Origin: Halosegnis rubeus
GTDB lineage: Archaea; Halobacteriota; Halobacteria; Halobacteriales; Haloarculaceae
Direction of reading: 5' to 3'
DNA length: 64,000 nt
NCBI RefSeq assembly: GCF_009184545.1
Contig: NZ_QJOW01000003.1
Coordinates: 139,481-203,480 of the forward strand
Each line of letters begins with the position of its first letter. Position 1 is the stretch's first letter. The notes beneath the pieces were generated by a model that ran no database searches, was not told where the DNA came from, and saw only the letters and a program-made list of their open reading frames with translations. Both the position numbers and the translations under genes were made by a program. Shown here piece after piece: positions 16,408-25,553 of the stretch.

Positions 16408-18297
16408 ATGGCTGAAGACAGTGAATTCAAGCGCCGCCGGTTCCTGCAAGCGACCGGTGCTGCCGCCCTGACTGCAAGTGTTGCTGGTTGTTCGAGTGAC
16501 GGTGGAGACGCCACGGCCACTGACTCCGGCGACGGCGGAGACGGTAGCGACGGCGGAGACGGTGGCGACGACGGAACGGCCACTCCCGAGTCCTTCGACG
16601 GCCTCGACGCCTACCCGTACTCGGCCAACGAGACCGATGTCCAGAGCGCAATCGAGGTAATGGAGGAGGCCGGCTACGGTCCCGACAACACCTTCGAGCT
16701 CGACTGGCTCCAGTACACGAGCCCGACCTGGCTGGAGATGGCGAACACCATCCGTTCGCGCCTCCAGCAGGCCCACATCGAGATGAACATCAGCGAGGCG
16801 TCCTTCTCGGAGCTGCTCAGCACGACCGAGCAGGGCGACCACGAGGCGTACACGCTCGGCTGGATTGCCGACTACCCGGCACCGCAGAACTTCCTCCAGC
16901 TCATCAACCCACAGAACACCGTGTACGACGCCGAGGGGACGACCCCGAACGGCGCACGCCTGTTCTGGTCCGAGGACGCGATGGTGGACTCGAGCGTCAC
17001 CCAGTACATGGAGGACGGGTACTCCATGATTACGAGCAACCCGGGCACCTCCGACGAGGCACAGCAGGCCCGCGACGACGCCGTCCCAATGATGGAGGAG
17101 GCCCTCTGGGAGTCGGCCGCCCTCATCCCGCTGTACAGCAGCGTCACCGAGTCGATGTGGTACGACTACGTCGACTTCAACCCGGCGGGCGGCATGGGTC
17201 CGTCCCGCGCCAAGACGAACAACTCCGTCAACGCCATCGAGGGCCGCGACCGACTCAGCGGCACGTCGGCTACCCTCAGCACGCTCGACCCCGTCGCTTC
17301 CGGTGACACGGCGAGCGGTGCCAAGATCATGAACATGTTCGATGCACCGCTCAACTACTTCAACGGCGAGGCGCAGGTCAGCAACCTCCTTGTTGAAGAT
17401 TACGAGCTGAGCGACGACCTCACCACGTACACGTTCACGCTGAAGGAAGGTGTGCAGTTCCACGAGGACTACGGCGAAGTCACGGCCGCGGACATGGTCT
17501 ACTCGCTCCGTCGTCTCGCAGAGTCGTCCAACTCCTCGAACAGCTCCTTCCTCACCGGCGACCTCAACGTCGTCCGAGAGGAGAACGACAACGGCGAAGT
17601 CGTGCCGGAGTCGATGGCCATCGAGCAGACCGGCGACTACGAGTTCACGATGGAACTCGAAGAGCCGTTCGCGTTCGCGCTCGAAATCATGGCCTACTCG
17701 GCCTTCTCCGCCGTTCCGGAGGGTATCGTGGGCGACATCGAGGGCTACGAGGGCGAGATGGGATACGAAGAGTTCTCGCTCAACAACCCGATCGGCAGCG
17801 GTCCGTTCCAGTTCGTCGAGTGGAACTCGGGCAACGGTGGCAACTTCACCTACGACACCTTCGACGACTACCACGGCGAGCCGGCCTCCTTCGACGGTAT
17901 CGACCTCCAGATCCTGACGGACACGAACGCCATCTTCAACCGCTTCATCAACGGGAACGCGGACACCGGTGGCGTCCCGACCTCCCAGTACGACCCCGAT
18001 CTCGTCTCCATCGAGGAGACGCAGGGCGCACAGGAGCTCGGTACCTACGGTCCCGTCGAGGAGAACGACGTCACCTACCAGTACGCCCGCACGCCGACCA
18101 TCAACACCTTCTACGTCGGCTTCAACCTCGAGGAGGTTCCCCAGCCGGTTCGTGAGGCGATGGCGTACGTCATCAACCGCGAGCAGTTCGTGCAAGAGGT
18201 CTTCCTCTCGCGCGGTTCCCCGTCTTACCACCTCACCCCGGCTCCGATTTACCCGGGCGGTGGCGAGACGTACCGCAGCCACTGGCAGGGTAACTAA
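16408..18297 (+). CDS. dppA: Peptide-type ABC importer substrate-binding lipoprotein with circularly permuted domain
   Basis: A 629-residue SBP_bac_5 family protein. Start: MAEDSEFKRRRFLQATGAA gives a twin-arginine signal (RRR 9-11) and lipobox ending at Cys28, then a Gly/Asp/Ser linker to about residue 60. The mature part is in the wrong order. Residues about 66-280 are the family's usual C-terminal half: YPYSANETDVQSAIEVMEEA, then YTLGWIADYPAPQNFL, then GGMGPSRAKTNN. Residues about 281-629 are its usual N-terminal half: TLDPVASGDTASG, TFTLKEGVQFHEDYGEVTAA, PIGSGPFQF and VREAMAYVINREQFVQ, ending SHWQGN. Family termini both lie in domain I, so permutation is structurally possible. It heads the importer operon; 211 bases separate it from the first permease gene. 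Confidence 0.9.
   Translation: MAEDSEFKRRRFLQATGAAALTASVAGCSSDGGDATATDSGDGGDGSDGGDGGDDGTATPESFDGLDAYPYSANETDVQSAIEVMEEAGYGPDNTFELDWLQYTSPTWLEMANTIRSRLQQAHIEMNISEASFSELLSTTEQGDHEAYTLGWIADYPAPQNFLQLINPQNTVYDAEGTTPNGARLFWSEDAMVDSSVTQYMEDGYSMITSNPGTSDEAQQARDDAVPMMEEALWESAALIPLYSSVTESMWYDYVDFNPAGGMGPSRAKTNNSVNAIEGRDRLSGTSATLSTLDPVASGDTASGAKIMNMFDAPLNYFNGEAQVSNLLVEDYELSDDLTTYTFTLKEGVQFHEDYGEVTAADMVYSLRRLAESSNSSNSSFLTGDLNVVREENDNGEVVPESMAIEQTGDYEFTMELEEPFAFALEIMAYSAFSAVPEGIVGDIEGYEGEMGYEEFSLNNPIGSGPFQFVEWNSGNGGNFTYDTFDDYHGEPASFDGIDLQILTDTNAIFNRFINGNADTGGVPTSQYDPDLVSIEETQGAQELGTYGPVEENDVTYQYARTPTINTFYVGFNLEEVPQPVREAMAYVINREQFVQEVFLSRGSPSYHLTPAPIYPGGGETYRSHWQGN
16531..16563 (+). repeat. Duplicated 15-mer in the lipoprotein linker
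   Basis: GACGGCGGAGACGGT occurs at 16531-16545 and again at 16549-16563, encoding the Gly/Asp-rich tether that follows the lipidated cysteine. Such linkers expand by slippage. Confidence 0.7.
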
Positions 18298-18508
18298 ACT
18301 CACCCTGTCCCCGTAGTATCGACATATTCAACCATTCGGAATACTCATCCACTCGCAAGCATTGCGTCTAACAGTCACACGATAACCACTCTCCAGATAT
18401 GATACGAAACGAACGACACGCGTCTCCCGCAGGTCCCCGCGCTTCGCGTATACCGGTGGCGAGACATGTAGACCGGTCCCCCAACCAGACGGGCGGTGAC
18501 ACGACAGC

Positions 18509-19612
18509 ATGAACAAGCTGGTGTATCTCGGGAAGCGAATCGCGCTCGCGATACCCGTCGTCCTGTTCGGGCTCACGATGGCGTTTCTCATTCTGTACGC
18601 CGGGCCTCTCGACCCGGTGTACAGTATCCTCGGCCGAAAGGCGAGTGAGGCAGACATCCAGCGATTGCTCGTCGACCTCGGTTATCGGTATCCTAACGGG
18701 CAGGAAGTGCCGCTGTGGGACCAGTACCGCATGGTGATGACCGACCTGTTCACGCTCAACTTCGGACAGTCGTGGGTCGTCCAGCGCGGTCGACCGATCA
18801 TCGACCTCATCGGTGCACGCATGTCGGCGACTATCTGGCTCGGCTGGTGGTCGGTGGTTATCGCACTGTTCGTGGGGATTCCGGTCGGGCTGTTTGCCGG
18901 GCTCCGCGCGAACACGTTCAGCGATTACTTCGCGTCTGCCGGCGGAATTCTCTGGCGTGCGATGCCGAACTTCTGGCTCGCCGTCATCCTCTCCGGCCTG
19001 CTGTCTGCGGGTGGTGCGCTTTCATTCTACCGTGATTGGGGTGCCGACTATGGGCTCGCGACGAAGGTCGTCGGGACGCCACCGGAGGTGAACAACCTCT
19101 TCAACGTCATTCCATTATTCGACGGGATTCCCGTACTTGAGATGCTGTTCCTTCCGATTCCGGAACTGCAGAACATGGCCGTCGCGTTCAAGTGGATTCT
19201 CCCTGGCGCGCTCGTGTTGGGGTCGGCGTCGATGGGGAACGAGGTCCGTATCGCTCGGACCGCCGTTCTGGAAAGTATCAACTCGAAGTACGTCGAGACC
19301 GCACGCGCGAAGGGCGTCTCCGCACGCCGTATCGTGTTCAAGCACGTCGGCCGCAACGCGCTGATTCCGCTGTTGCCGATTATCATGGGCGAGTTCTACC
19401 TGCTCATCGGCGGGTCCGTTCTCGTCGAGGCTATCTTCGGTATCAATGGACTGGGGAGTCTCTATCTCAGAGCCATCTTCCAGACGGATATCCCCGTCAT
19501 CATGACGCTCACGTTCATCTTCACCATCATCCTCGTGGTGTTCAACATCACGCAGGACCTGCTGTACACAATCGTCGACCCGCGTATCTCGCTCGACGAC
19601 GTCGAGGGGTAA
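18509..19612 (+). CDS. dppB: ABC importer permease, DppB type
   Basis: A 367-residue inner subunit of the peptide/opine/nickel-type importer. It opens with the DppB pattern KRIALAIPVVLFGLTMAFLI, then an extracytoplasmic loop, then five further hydrophobic segments. The EAA loop that docks the ATPase is SKYVETARAKGVSARRIVFK with HVGRNALIP following. A family-typical end GINGLGSLYLRAIFQTDIPV is present. It starts at ATG 18509 after 211 lower-GC bases without a gene and is followed seven bases later by the second permease. Confidence 0.93.
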   Translation: MNKLVYLGKRIALAIPVVLFGLTMAFLILYAGPLDPVYSILGRKASEADIQRLLVDLGYRYPNGQEVPLWDQYRMVMTDLFTLNFGQSWVVQRGRPIIDLIGARMSATIWLGWWSVVIALFVGIPVGLFAGLRANTFSDYFASAGGILWRAMPNFWLAVILSGLLSAGGALSFYRDWGADYGLATKVVGTPPEVNNLFNVIPLFDGIPVLEMLFLPIPELQNMAVAFKWILPGALVLGSASMGNEVRIARTAVLESINSKYVETARAKGVSARRIVFKHVGRNALIPLLPIIMGEFYLLIGGSVLVEAIFGINGLGSLYLRAIFQTDIPVIMTLTFIFTIILVVFNITQDLLYTIVDPRISLDDVEG

Positions 19613-19619
19613 CATATTC

Positions 19620-21158
19620 ATGTCAGACACAAACACTCCGAACGACTCATACGACGGCGACCAGTCGTCGCTCACGTCGCGTCTGGCCGCGAATCCGCGG
19701 CCGGCGCTCCGCTGGGCGGCCGTCGCCGCCGTCCTGCTTGTCCTCGAGTTCGGTGCGTTTATCGGCGGCACGCTGACCGTCCTCCACGCGCTGGTACTCG
19801 GCGTTACCGGGCTCATCGCCGCGATGCTCGGTCTCACCATCTCGAAAGGCATCGAGACTAGCATCAACGAAGTCCAGGCGTCGATTCTCTCACAGATCGA
19901 CAGCGTCCGGAGCACCGCAGAGGGAATTCCGACGCTGCTCAGCCGGGAGACGATTCCGAACCAGGGCCACAGGCTCGGTCCCGATGGCCCGTGGGCGGAG
20001 ACGTTTATGGGACTCGAGCCGCGGCTCGCGTGGCTGCTCCGTGTCACGCTCATCGTCGTCTACGCATTCGTCGTCGCCTACTGGCTGTTCCGCGGCTGGG
20101 ACATCTTCCGCATCTACTATCGACAGGCGGACTGGACGCCGACCGACGACATCATCAACCGACTCCGCAGCCACCGCTGGGGTGTGTTCGGTGTCCTCAT
20201 CATCCTCCTGTTTCTCACGATGGCGCTGTTCGGTCCCGCGCTCGGGCCGACAACCGTCGAAGCGAACATCCAGTCGCCGTACGGACACTACGTCGAGTAC
20301 TACTCCAACGAGACCGGCCAAGTCGAGAACGTAACCGTTGGGAACGCCAACTTCAACTCCAAGTCGAAGGGTGCCGGCACGAACGTGGGGCCGATGAGCT
20401 ACGACAGCTTCGACCGGTTCCATCCGTTCGGGACACTCACCAACGGACGTGACCTCTTCACGTTCATGATGGGCGGTGCCCGGACAACGATTACGGTGGT
20501 CGGTATCGCTATCGGAATGAGTGCAGGCATCGCAGCCGCGTTGGGCATGATATCGGCCTTCTACAGCGGTACCGTAGACCTGGGCGTCCTCACAGTCGCT
20601 GACGGTATTACATCCGTTCCACAGCTGCTCTTGCTCATCATGGTGAGTGCAGTGTTCGCCGGCCACTGGATAACGAATGTACTCAACGGCGGGTTCTTAC
20701 TCGCGATACTGTTCGGGCTAACCGGCTGGCCGGGGCTGTGGCGCGCCGTCCGTGGACCGGCCTTACAGGTCGCACAGGAGGAGTGGGTCGACGCCGCAGA
20801 GAGCTTCGGCCAACGGCCAGCGCTTATCATGTGGAAACACATGTTCCCGTACGTGGTCGGTTATCTACTCGTCTACGCGTCGATGTCGGCCGGTGGTATC
20901 ATCATCGCGATGTCGGCGCTCTCGTTCCTCGGGAACGGACTCGGTGTGACCGCACCGACGCCAGCGTGGGGTCGCGCTATCGACCTCGGACAAAACTACG
21001 TCTCCACGCCGTCGTGGCACATCTCCCTAATTCCGGGCCTGATGATCGTCGCCCTCGTCACGGGTGCGAACGCCCTCGGCGACGGACTGCGTGACGCCAT
21101 CGATCCGGAGACCGAGTCTGGGAGTGGTGAACAGACGGCTGCAGGAGGTGGTGCGTGA
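19620..21158 (+). CDS. dppC: ABC importer permease, DppC type, with long N-terminal extension
   Basis: A 512-residue permease, about 200 longer than bacterial DppC (about 300). Two hydrophobic segments near residues 30-70 and one near 135-155 precede the normal DppC start at about residue 180 (NRLRSHRWGVFGVLIILLFL). The core has the usual HPFGTLTNGRDLFTFMMGGA-like region and the EAA loop QEEWVDAAESFGQRPALIMW KHMFP. Haloarchaeal DppC proteins are often extended this way; the role of the extra segments is unknown. The stop overlaps the next ATG by one base. Confidence 0.92.
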   Translation: MSDTNTPNDSYDGDQSSLTSRLAANPRPALRWAAVAAVLLVLEFGAFIGGTLTVLHALVLGVTGLIAAMLGLTISKGIETSINEVQASILSQIDSVRSTAEGIPTLLSRETIPNQGHRLGPDGPWAETFMGLEPRLAWLLRVTLIVVYAFVVAYWLFRGWDIFRIYYRQADWTPTDDIINRLRSHRWGVFGVLIILLFLTMALFGPALGPTTVEANIQSPYGHYVEYYSNETGQVENVTVGNANFNSKSKGAGTNVGPMSYDSFDRFHPFGTLTNGRDLFTFMMGGARTTITVVGIAIGMSAGIAAALGMISAFYSGTVDLGVLTVADGITSVPQLLLLIMVSAVFAGHWITNVLNGGFLLAILFGLTGWPGLWRAVRGPALQVAQEEWVDAAESFGQRPALIMWKHMFPYVVGYLLVYASMSAGGIIIAMSALSFLGNGLGVTAPTPAWGRAIDLGQNYVSTPSWHISLIPGLMIVALVTGANALGDGLRDAIDPETESGSGEQTAAGGGA

Positions 21159-22222
21159 TGGCGGAAGAACCGGTACTGTCCGTCTCCAACCTCCAGACGG
21201 TGTTCCACACCGACAAGGAGACCATCCGCGCCGTCGACGGTATCTCGTTTGACGTACACGAGGGTGAGACCGTCGGCATCGTCGGCGAATCCGGCTCCGG
21301 GAAGTCGGTCACCGCACGCTCCATCATGGGTATCGTCGAAAGCCCCGGCGAGGTTCTCCCCGGGTCGTCCATCAATTTCAACGGTCGGGAGCTAACGGAG
21401 CTGTCGGACACCGAGTACGAACAGCTCCGTGGTAGCGGCATCGGGATGGTGTTCCAGGACCCACAGCAGTCGCTGAATCCGGTCTACACCATCGGTAACC
21501 AGATTAGAGAGGCGCTGCGCATCAATCAGGGACTCCGTGGTGCAGAGGCGCGCGAGGAGGCGATTAACCTGCTTGAGGATGTCGCTATCCCCGACGCTGC
21601 CCGTCGGCTGGACGAGTATCCACACGAGTTCTCCGGCGGAATGCGCCAGCGGGCCGTCATCGCGATGATGCTCGCGTGTGATCCCGAGTTCCTCATCTGT
21701 GACGAGCCGACGACGGCACTCGACGTGACTATACAGGCTCAGATCCTTGAGCTCCTGGACGGGCTACAGGAAGAGCGGAACCTCTCGATTCTGTTTATCA
21801 CTCACGACATGGGTGTCATCGCCGAAATCGCTGACCGCGTCAACGTGATGTACGCCGGCCAGATCATCGAGTCGGCCCCCGTCGAAGACCTGTTTGCGAA
21901 CCCGAAACACCCCTACACCGAGGGACTGTTGGGAGCAATTCCGGGCGAACAGGCCGACGGCGAATCGCTGCGAACCATCGAGGGTGACGTGCCGACACCG
22001 AACGAGGAGGCGACGTACTGTCGGTTCGCGCCCCGGTGTCCAGAGGCGTTCGACGCGTGTGATGCGGTCGCGCCCGCACACGTCAGCGTCGGCGAGGACC
22101 CGGACCACACCGCGGCGTGTCTGTTGTACCCCGAAGAGCAGACCGAGGAGGAGCGGGTCAGCCACCACCGGTCGCTCGGAGCGAAGTCGCGTGAACGACC
22201 CGCAGGTGATGTGAATGAGTAA
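21158..22222 (+). CDS. dppD: ABC importer ATPase, DppD type
   Basis: A 354-residue ATPase. Walker A is GESGSGKS (43-50), the signature is FSGGMRQR, Walker B is LICDEPTTALD and the switch His is in LFITHDMGV. A C-terminal oligopeptide-transporter domain has CRFAPRCPEAFDACD and ends AACLLYPEE; in relatives these cysteines bind an iron-sulfur cluster. GTG at 21155 and ATG at 21158 are adjacent; I chose the ATG. Eight bases overlap the next gene. Confidence 0.94.
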   Translation: MAEEPVLSVSNLQTVFHTDKETIRAVDGISFDVHEGETVGIVGESGSGKSVTARSIMGIVESPGEVLPGSSINFNGRELTELSDTEYEQLRGSGIGMVFQDPQQSLNPVYTIGNQIREALRINQGLRGAEAREEAINLLEDVAIPDAARRLDEYPHEFSGGMRQRAVIAMMLACDPEFLICDEPTTALDVTIQAQILELLDGLQEERNLSILFITHDMGVIAEIADRVNVMYAGQIIESAPVEDLFANPKHPYTEGLLGAIPGEQADGESLRTIEGDVPTPNEEATYCRFAPRCPEAFDACDAVAPAHVSVGEDPDHTAACLLYPEEQTEEERVSHHRSLGAKSRERPAGDVNE

Positions 22223-23549
22223 CGCAATCGAGCGCAAGCAGACGGCAGCCAGCGGCGAGACGCTGGTCGACGTACAGGACCTGAAGAAGTACTACGGCGG
22301 CAACGGCTTCTTCGCACCGCCGCCGGTGAAGGCGGTCGATACGGTCAACTTCGAAATCAAGCGGGGCGAGACGTTCGGGCTTGTCGGCGAGTCCGGCTCC
22401 GGAAAGAGCACGCTCGGTCGCACGCTCGTTCGGCTCGAGCAGGCGACCGACGGGAGCGTCAGCTTCGACGGCACCGACATCACGGAGCTGTCCGGCTCCG
22501 AGTTGAAAAAGTGGCGCAGCAACGCCCAGATGGTGTTCCAGGACCCCGAGTCGAGTCTCAACGACCGGATGACCGTCGGCGAAATCATCCGCGAGCCGCT
22601 TGACGCCCACGGCTGGAAGACCAAGTCCGAACGGCGCGAGCGCGTCACCGAACTGCTCTCGGAGGTCGGGCTCCGCGAAGAACACTACTTCCGGTACCCA
22701 CACCAGTTCTCGGGCGGCCAGCGCCAGCGTATCGGTATCGCCCGCGCGCTCGCGCTCGAACCCGAGTTCATCGTCCTCGACGAGCCGGTGTCCGCCCTCG
22801 ACGTGAGCGTGCAGGCGAAGATCATCACGCTACTCGAGGATCTCCAGGAGGAGTTCGACCTCACCTACCTGTTCATCGCACACGATCTCTCCGTGGTCCG
22901 GCACATCTGCGACCGCGTCGCCGTGATGTATCTCGGCAAGATCATGGAAATCGGCGACACGGAAGAACTGTACGAGGATCCACAGAACCCGTACACGCAG
23001 GCGTTGCTGTCTGCGATTCCGCGCCCCGACCCGACGGTCACCATCGACCGTATCACCCTCCCCGGGACGCCGCCGAGTCCCCGCGACCCACCCCAGGGGT
23101 GTCAGTTCTCGACGCGGTGTCCGGCGAAGATTCGCCCCGAGGCGTACGCCGACGTGCCCGACGAGACCTGGGACGCCGTCGAACAGCTCCGCGAGGTCAT
23201 CCGCGAGCGGTCGCGGATGTCGCTGTCCGCGACCGACCAGATGCGCAAGCGGCTCGGTCGGTTCTCGCGGTTCGACGACATCGACGAGACGGTCGAGGAC
23301 CTCTTCGAGGAGCTGTCGGTTCCACAGGCCGTCCAAGACCACGTCCAGCACGCCGTCGAGCTGGTGAAGGATGGCGAACCGGAGGAGGCCCGCACGTATC
23401 TCCGCGACGAGTTCGGCGGCGTCTGTGACACGACGCGGCCGGACCACCATCAGGTGAGCGCCAGCGGGCGCGAGAGCTACTGTCACCGACACGACGCCGA
23501 GTACGACGACGTGACGGCGGTCCTCTCGAAGTACAGCGACGGTGCGTAA
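22215..23549 (+). CDS. dppF: ABC importer ATPase, DppF type, with C-terminal extension
   Basis: A 444-residue ATPase that pairs with DppD. Walker A is GESGSGKST (58-66), signature FSGGQRQR, Walker B VLDEPVSALD, switch His in LFIAHDLSV. After GCQFSTRCPAKIRPE the C-terminal domain is interrupted by about 100 charged residues (WDAVEQLREVIRERSR, later EARTYLRDEFGGVCDTTRPD) before ending near ESYCHRHDAEYDD. The family's cysteine set is therefore split by an insertion. I believe similar extensions occur in other haloarchaea, but cannot check. Its last eight bases overlap the next gene. Confidence 0.93.
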   Translation: MSNAIERKQTAASGETLVDVQDLKKYYGGNGFFAPPPVKAVDTVNFEIKRGETFGLVGESGSGKSTLGRTLVRLEQATDGSVSFDGTDITELSGSELKKWRSNAQMVFQDPESSLNDRMTVGEIIREPLDAHGWKTKSERRERVTELLSEVGLREEHYFRYPHQFSGGQRQRIGIARALALEPEFIVLDEPVSALDVSVQAKIITLLEDLQEEFDLTYLFIAHDLSVVRHICDRVAVMYLGKIMEIGDTEELYEDPQNPYTQALLSAIPRPDPTVTIDRITLPGTPPSPRDPPQGCQFSTRCPAKIRPEAYADVPDETWDAVEQLREVIRERSRMSLSATDQMRKRLGRFSRFDDIDETVEDLFEELSVPQAVQDHVQHAVELVKDGEPEEARTYLRDEFGGVCDTTRPDHHQVSASGRESYCHRHDAEYDDVTAVLSKYSDGA

Positions 23550-23934
23550 TCGCTGGCTGCGTCTCGTCGAGTTCGCCGTCTGGGTCGCCGCCGTGACGGC
23601 TGTCGTCGTCGCCGTCGCCGCCGTACCGTCGTTTCTGCTCGGCACCGGCCTGTTGACGCTGAAGTACGTCCTGTTCGTGGTCGGCGTGTTGCTGTTCGGC
23701 TTCGGGAGCATCGCCATCCAGCCGAAGCGTCCGCGTCGTGACAGCGAACTCGTCACGACGGAGTCTGCAGACGAGTACGACTTCGAGGCGCGACTCCAGG
23801 ACCTACCACCTCTCGCGGGTCGTCGGCTGCCGTTCAACGACCGTATCGGGCGCGACGCGAAGCTGTTCGCGGTCGGGCTGGCCGTGCTGGCGGTGTCGGC
23901 GCTGTTGGAGTACGGATTCGGCGTCGTCCGATAG
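23542..23934 (+). CDS. Small haloarchaeal membrane protein of the importer operon
   Basis: A 130-residue protein starting at GTG (23542) inside the end of dppF. Two hydrophobic hairpin segments (about 11-32 and 35-58) precede a polar region with Arg/Pro clusters (QPKRPRRDSE) and LPPLAGRRLPFNDRIGRDAK, then a third helix near the C-terminus. The translational overlap ties it to the importer operon, but no transport function can be assigned. Confidence 0.72.
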   Translation: MRNRWLRLVEFAVWVAAVTAVVVAVAAVPSFLLGTGLLTLKYVLFVVGVLLFGFGSIAIQPKRPRRDSELVTTESADEYDFEARLQDLPPLAGRRLPFNDRIGRDAKLFAVGLAVLAVSALLEYGFGVVR

Positions 23935-23975
23935 ACACGCACACCATTTATCCGTGCGGCTGTCCGTCTCCACGT

Positions 23976-24635
23976 ATGGTCGAGACGAACCCCGACGAGA
24001 ACCCGGACGCGCACGACCGCGCGGCCCGCGGGACCGACTCCGTCAAGGACGCATGGCAGCGAACTATCGAAGACACGCGAGCGATGGCGGCCGACCGCGA
24101 GGAGGCCGGCTACGAGACGCTCGTGGTGTTCGCCGACGACACGGCACCGGCAATTCCCGAACACGGCGACGACGATGACGACAGCTGGGGGTTCTCGTAT
24201 CTCCTCCCGAAGAGCGACCGCGCCGAGTTCGCCGACTTCGTCGCCGACGCGGAGTTCGACGAGACCGGCGTGTATCAGGCGCGAGAACAGGGTGACGTGT
24301 TCATGGTCGTGGAGTGTATCGACATGGACGCGGAGCGCGTCCTCTTCATCGCCAGCGCCTACCAGATGCGTACCGCCGTCGATCTGGTTCGGACCGCGAT
24401 GGACCGCGACGAGATGTACACCCACGTCCGCGACCTGAGCGGCGAAATCGTCGGCACTATTCACCACGACGACCCGTCGGGCTTCTTCCCGGACCCGGAC
24501 GAGTACTACGCCTTCGAGCCAGAGCAGCTCAACCAGATGCCCGGCGGACTCCCGGGACAAGAGCCTGACGACGAGGCGGCTCCGGAAGCCGACGCCGAAG
24601 ACGAGGACACGGCCAGCTCCGAGGACGACGCCTAA
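23976..24635 (+). CDS. Haloarchaeal protein, DUF7529-like (copy 1)
   Basis: A 219-residue acidic protein. Core text: DSVKDAWQRTIEDTRAMA, GYETLVVFADDTAP, then GDVFMVVECIDMDAERVLFI and TAVDLVRTAMDRDEMYTHVR with HHDDPSGFF. The C-terminal 35 residues are almost all acidic and small. I recall the family as DUF7529. The protein at 33801-34292 shows the same order of motifs and is a divergent paralogue. A TTTATC box lies about 30 bases upstream. Function unknown. Confidence 0.65.
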   Translation: MVETNPDENPDAHDRAARGTDSVKDAWQRTIEDTRAMAADREEAGYETLVVFADDTAPAIPEHGDDDDDSWGFSYLLPKSDRAEFADFVADAEFDETGVYQAREQGDVFMVVECIDMDAERVLFIASAYQMRTAVDLVRTAMDRDEMYTHVRDLSGEIVGTIHHDDPSGFFPDPDEYYAFEPEQLNQMPGGLPGQEPDDEAAPEADAEDEDTASSEDDA

Positions 24636-24707
24636 TTCTGTCGTTCGGGCGGTGACGGTCCCCACGGAAGTGTAAGGTCTTAGTACCGCGCCCACGGCGT
24701 TCGGGGT

Positions 24708-25553
24708 ATGAACGTCGCAGACGCCATGACGCCGCGTGAGTCGCTCGTGACCGCGGTCGTTCCGGGTTCGCGGACGGACGTGCTCGACCGACTCCAGGAC
24801 GACGAGTTCTCGTCGATTCCCGTCGTGAACGAAGAGACCGGCGCGTTTCGCGGGCTCGTCTCCCGCGAACAGCTCATCGCCAACCCCGAAGAGGACCAGC
24901 TCGCCCTGCTCACTGAGGAGGTGCCGACGATCGGTCCGGATGCCGACCTGAGCGAAGCGGCTCGCATCCTGCGTGAGGGCGACCAGCGCCGGCTCCCCGT
25001 CGTCGAGGACGACGAACTGGTCGGCCTCATCACCATCACCGACCTCGTGCGCGCCGTCGCCGAGGGCGACGTGGCGGTCGACACGACCGCGGACCTGTTG
25101 ATGGAGACGACCGTCAACGCCGTCTACCAGGCGACGCCGCTCACCATCGCCGAGCGCGAACTCGCCTTCGCCGAGGAGCCGTACGGCGTCGTCCTCGACC
25201 CGGAGGGGAAGCCGACGGGGATGCTCACCGAGGTCGACGTGCTCGACGTGGCCCGCATTGTCGAGGGTGAGGAGTCGACGGGCGACTCGATTGCCGACGA
25301 CGACGACGACTGGAAGTGGGAGGGTATCAAGGCGGTCGGCTCGCGGTATCTCCCCACTCGAAACGTCAAGATTCCGGCCGAGCCGGTCGAGATGTTCATG
25401 ACTGACTCGCTCATCACCGTCGGCCAATCCGAGCCGGTGACCGACATCGCACAGCTGTTCATCACCGAGGATATCGAGCAGGTGCCGGTCATGTCGGGCG
25501 ACACGCTCGTCGGCATCGTCCGTGACGCCGACCTGCTGGAGGCGATTGCGTGA
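24708..25553 (+). CDS. Four-CBS-domain protein
   Basis: A 281-residue protein built of four CBS modules (about 1-60, 66-125, 127-185 and 210-281), for example MNVADAMTPRESLVTAVVPG, RRLPVVEDDELVGLITITDL and EDIEQVPVMSGDTLVGIVRD. CBS pairs bind adenosine nucleotides or SAM and report energy state. No catalytic domain is attached. Its TGA overlaps the GTG start of glyS (GTGA), so it is probably co-transcribed with the tRNA synthetase; a regulatory link is only suggested by this. Confidence 0.88.
   Translation: MNVADAMTPRESLVTAVVPGSRTDVLDRLQDDEFSSIPVVNEETGAFRGLVSREQLIANPEEDQLALLTEEVPTIGPDADLSEAARILREGDQRRLPVVEDDELVGLITITDLVRAVAEGDVAVDTTADLLMETTVNAVYQATPLTIAERELAFAEEPYGVVLDPEGKPTGMLTEVDVLDVARIVEGEESTGDSIADDDDDWKWEGIKAVGSRYLPTRNVKIPAEPVEMFMTDSLITVGQSEPVTDIAQLFITEDIEQVPVMSGDTLVGIVRDADLLEAIA

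Noticed and set aside
16246-18303. 685-codon minus-strand frame opposite the substrate-binding protein
   Set aside because: Shadow frame with Val/Arg-rich, motif-free sequence. The plus strand carries signal peptide and family motifs.
22830-25427. 865-codon minus-strand frame over dppF, the membrane protein, the DUF7529-like gene and the CBS gene
   Set aside because: It runs antisense across four well-supported genes; no recognisable domains.
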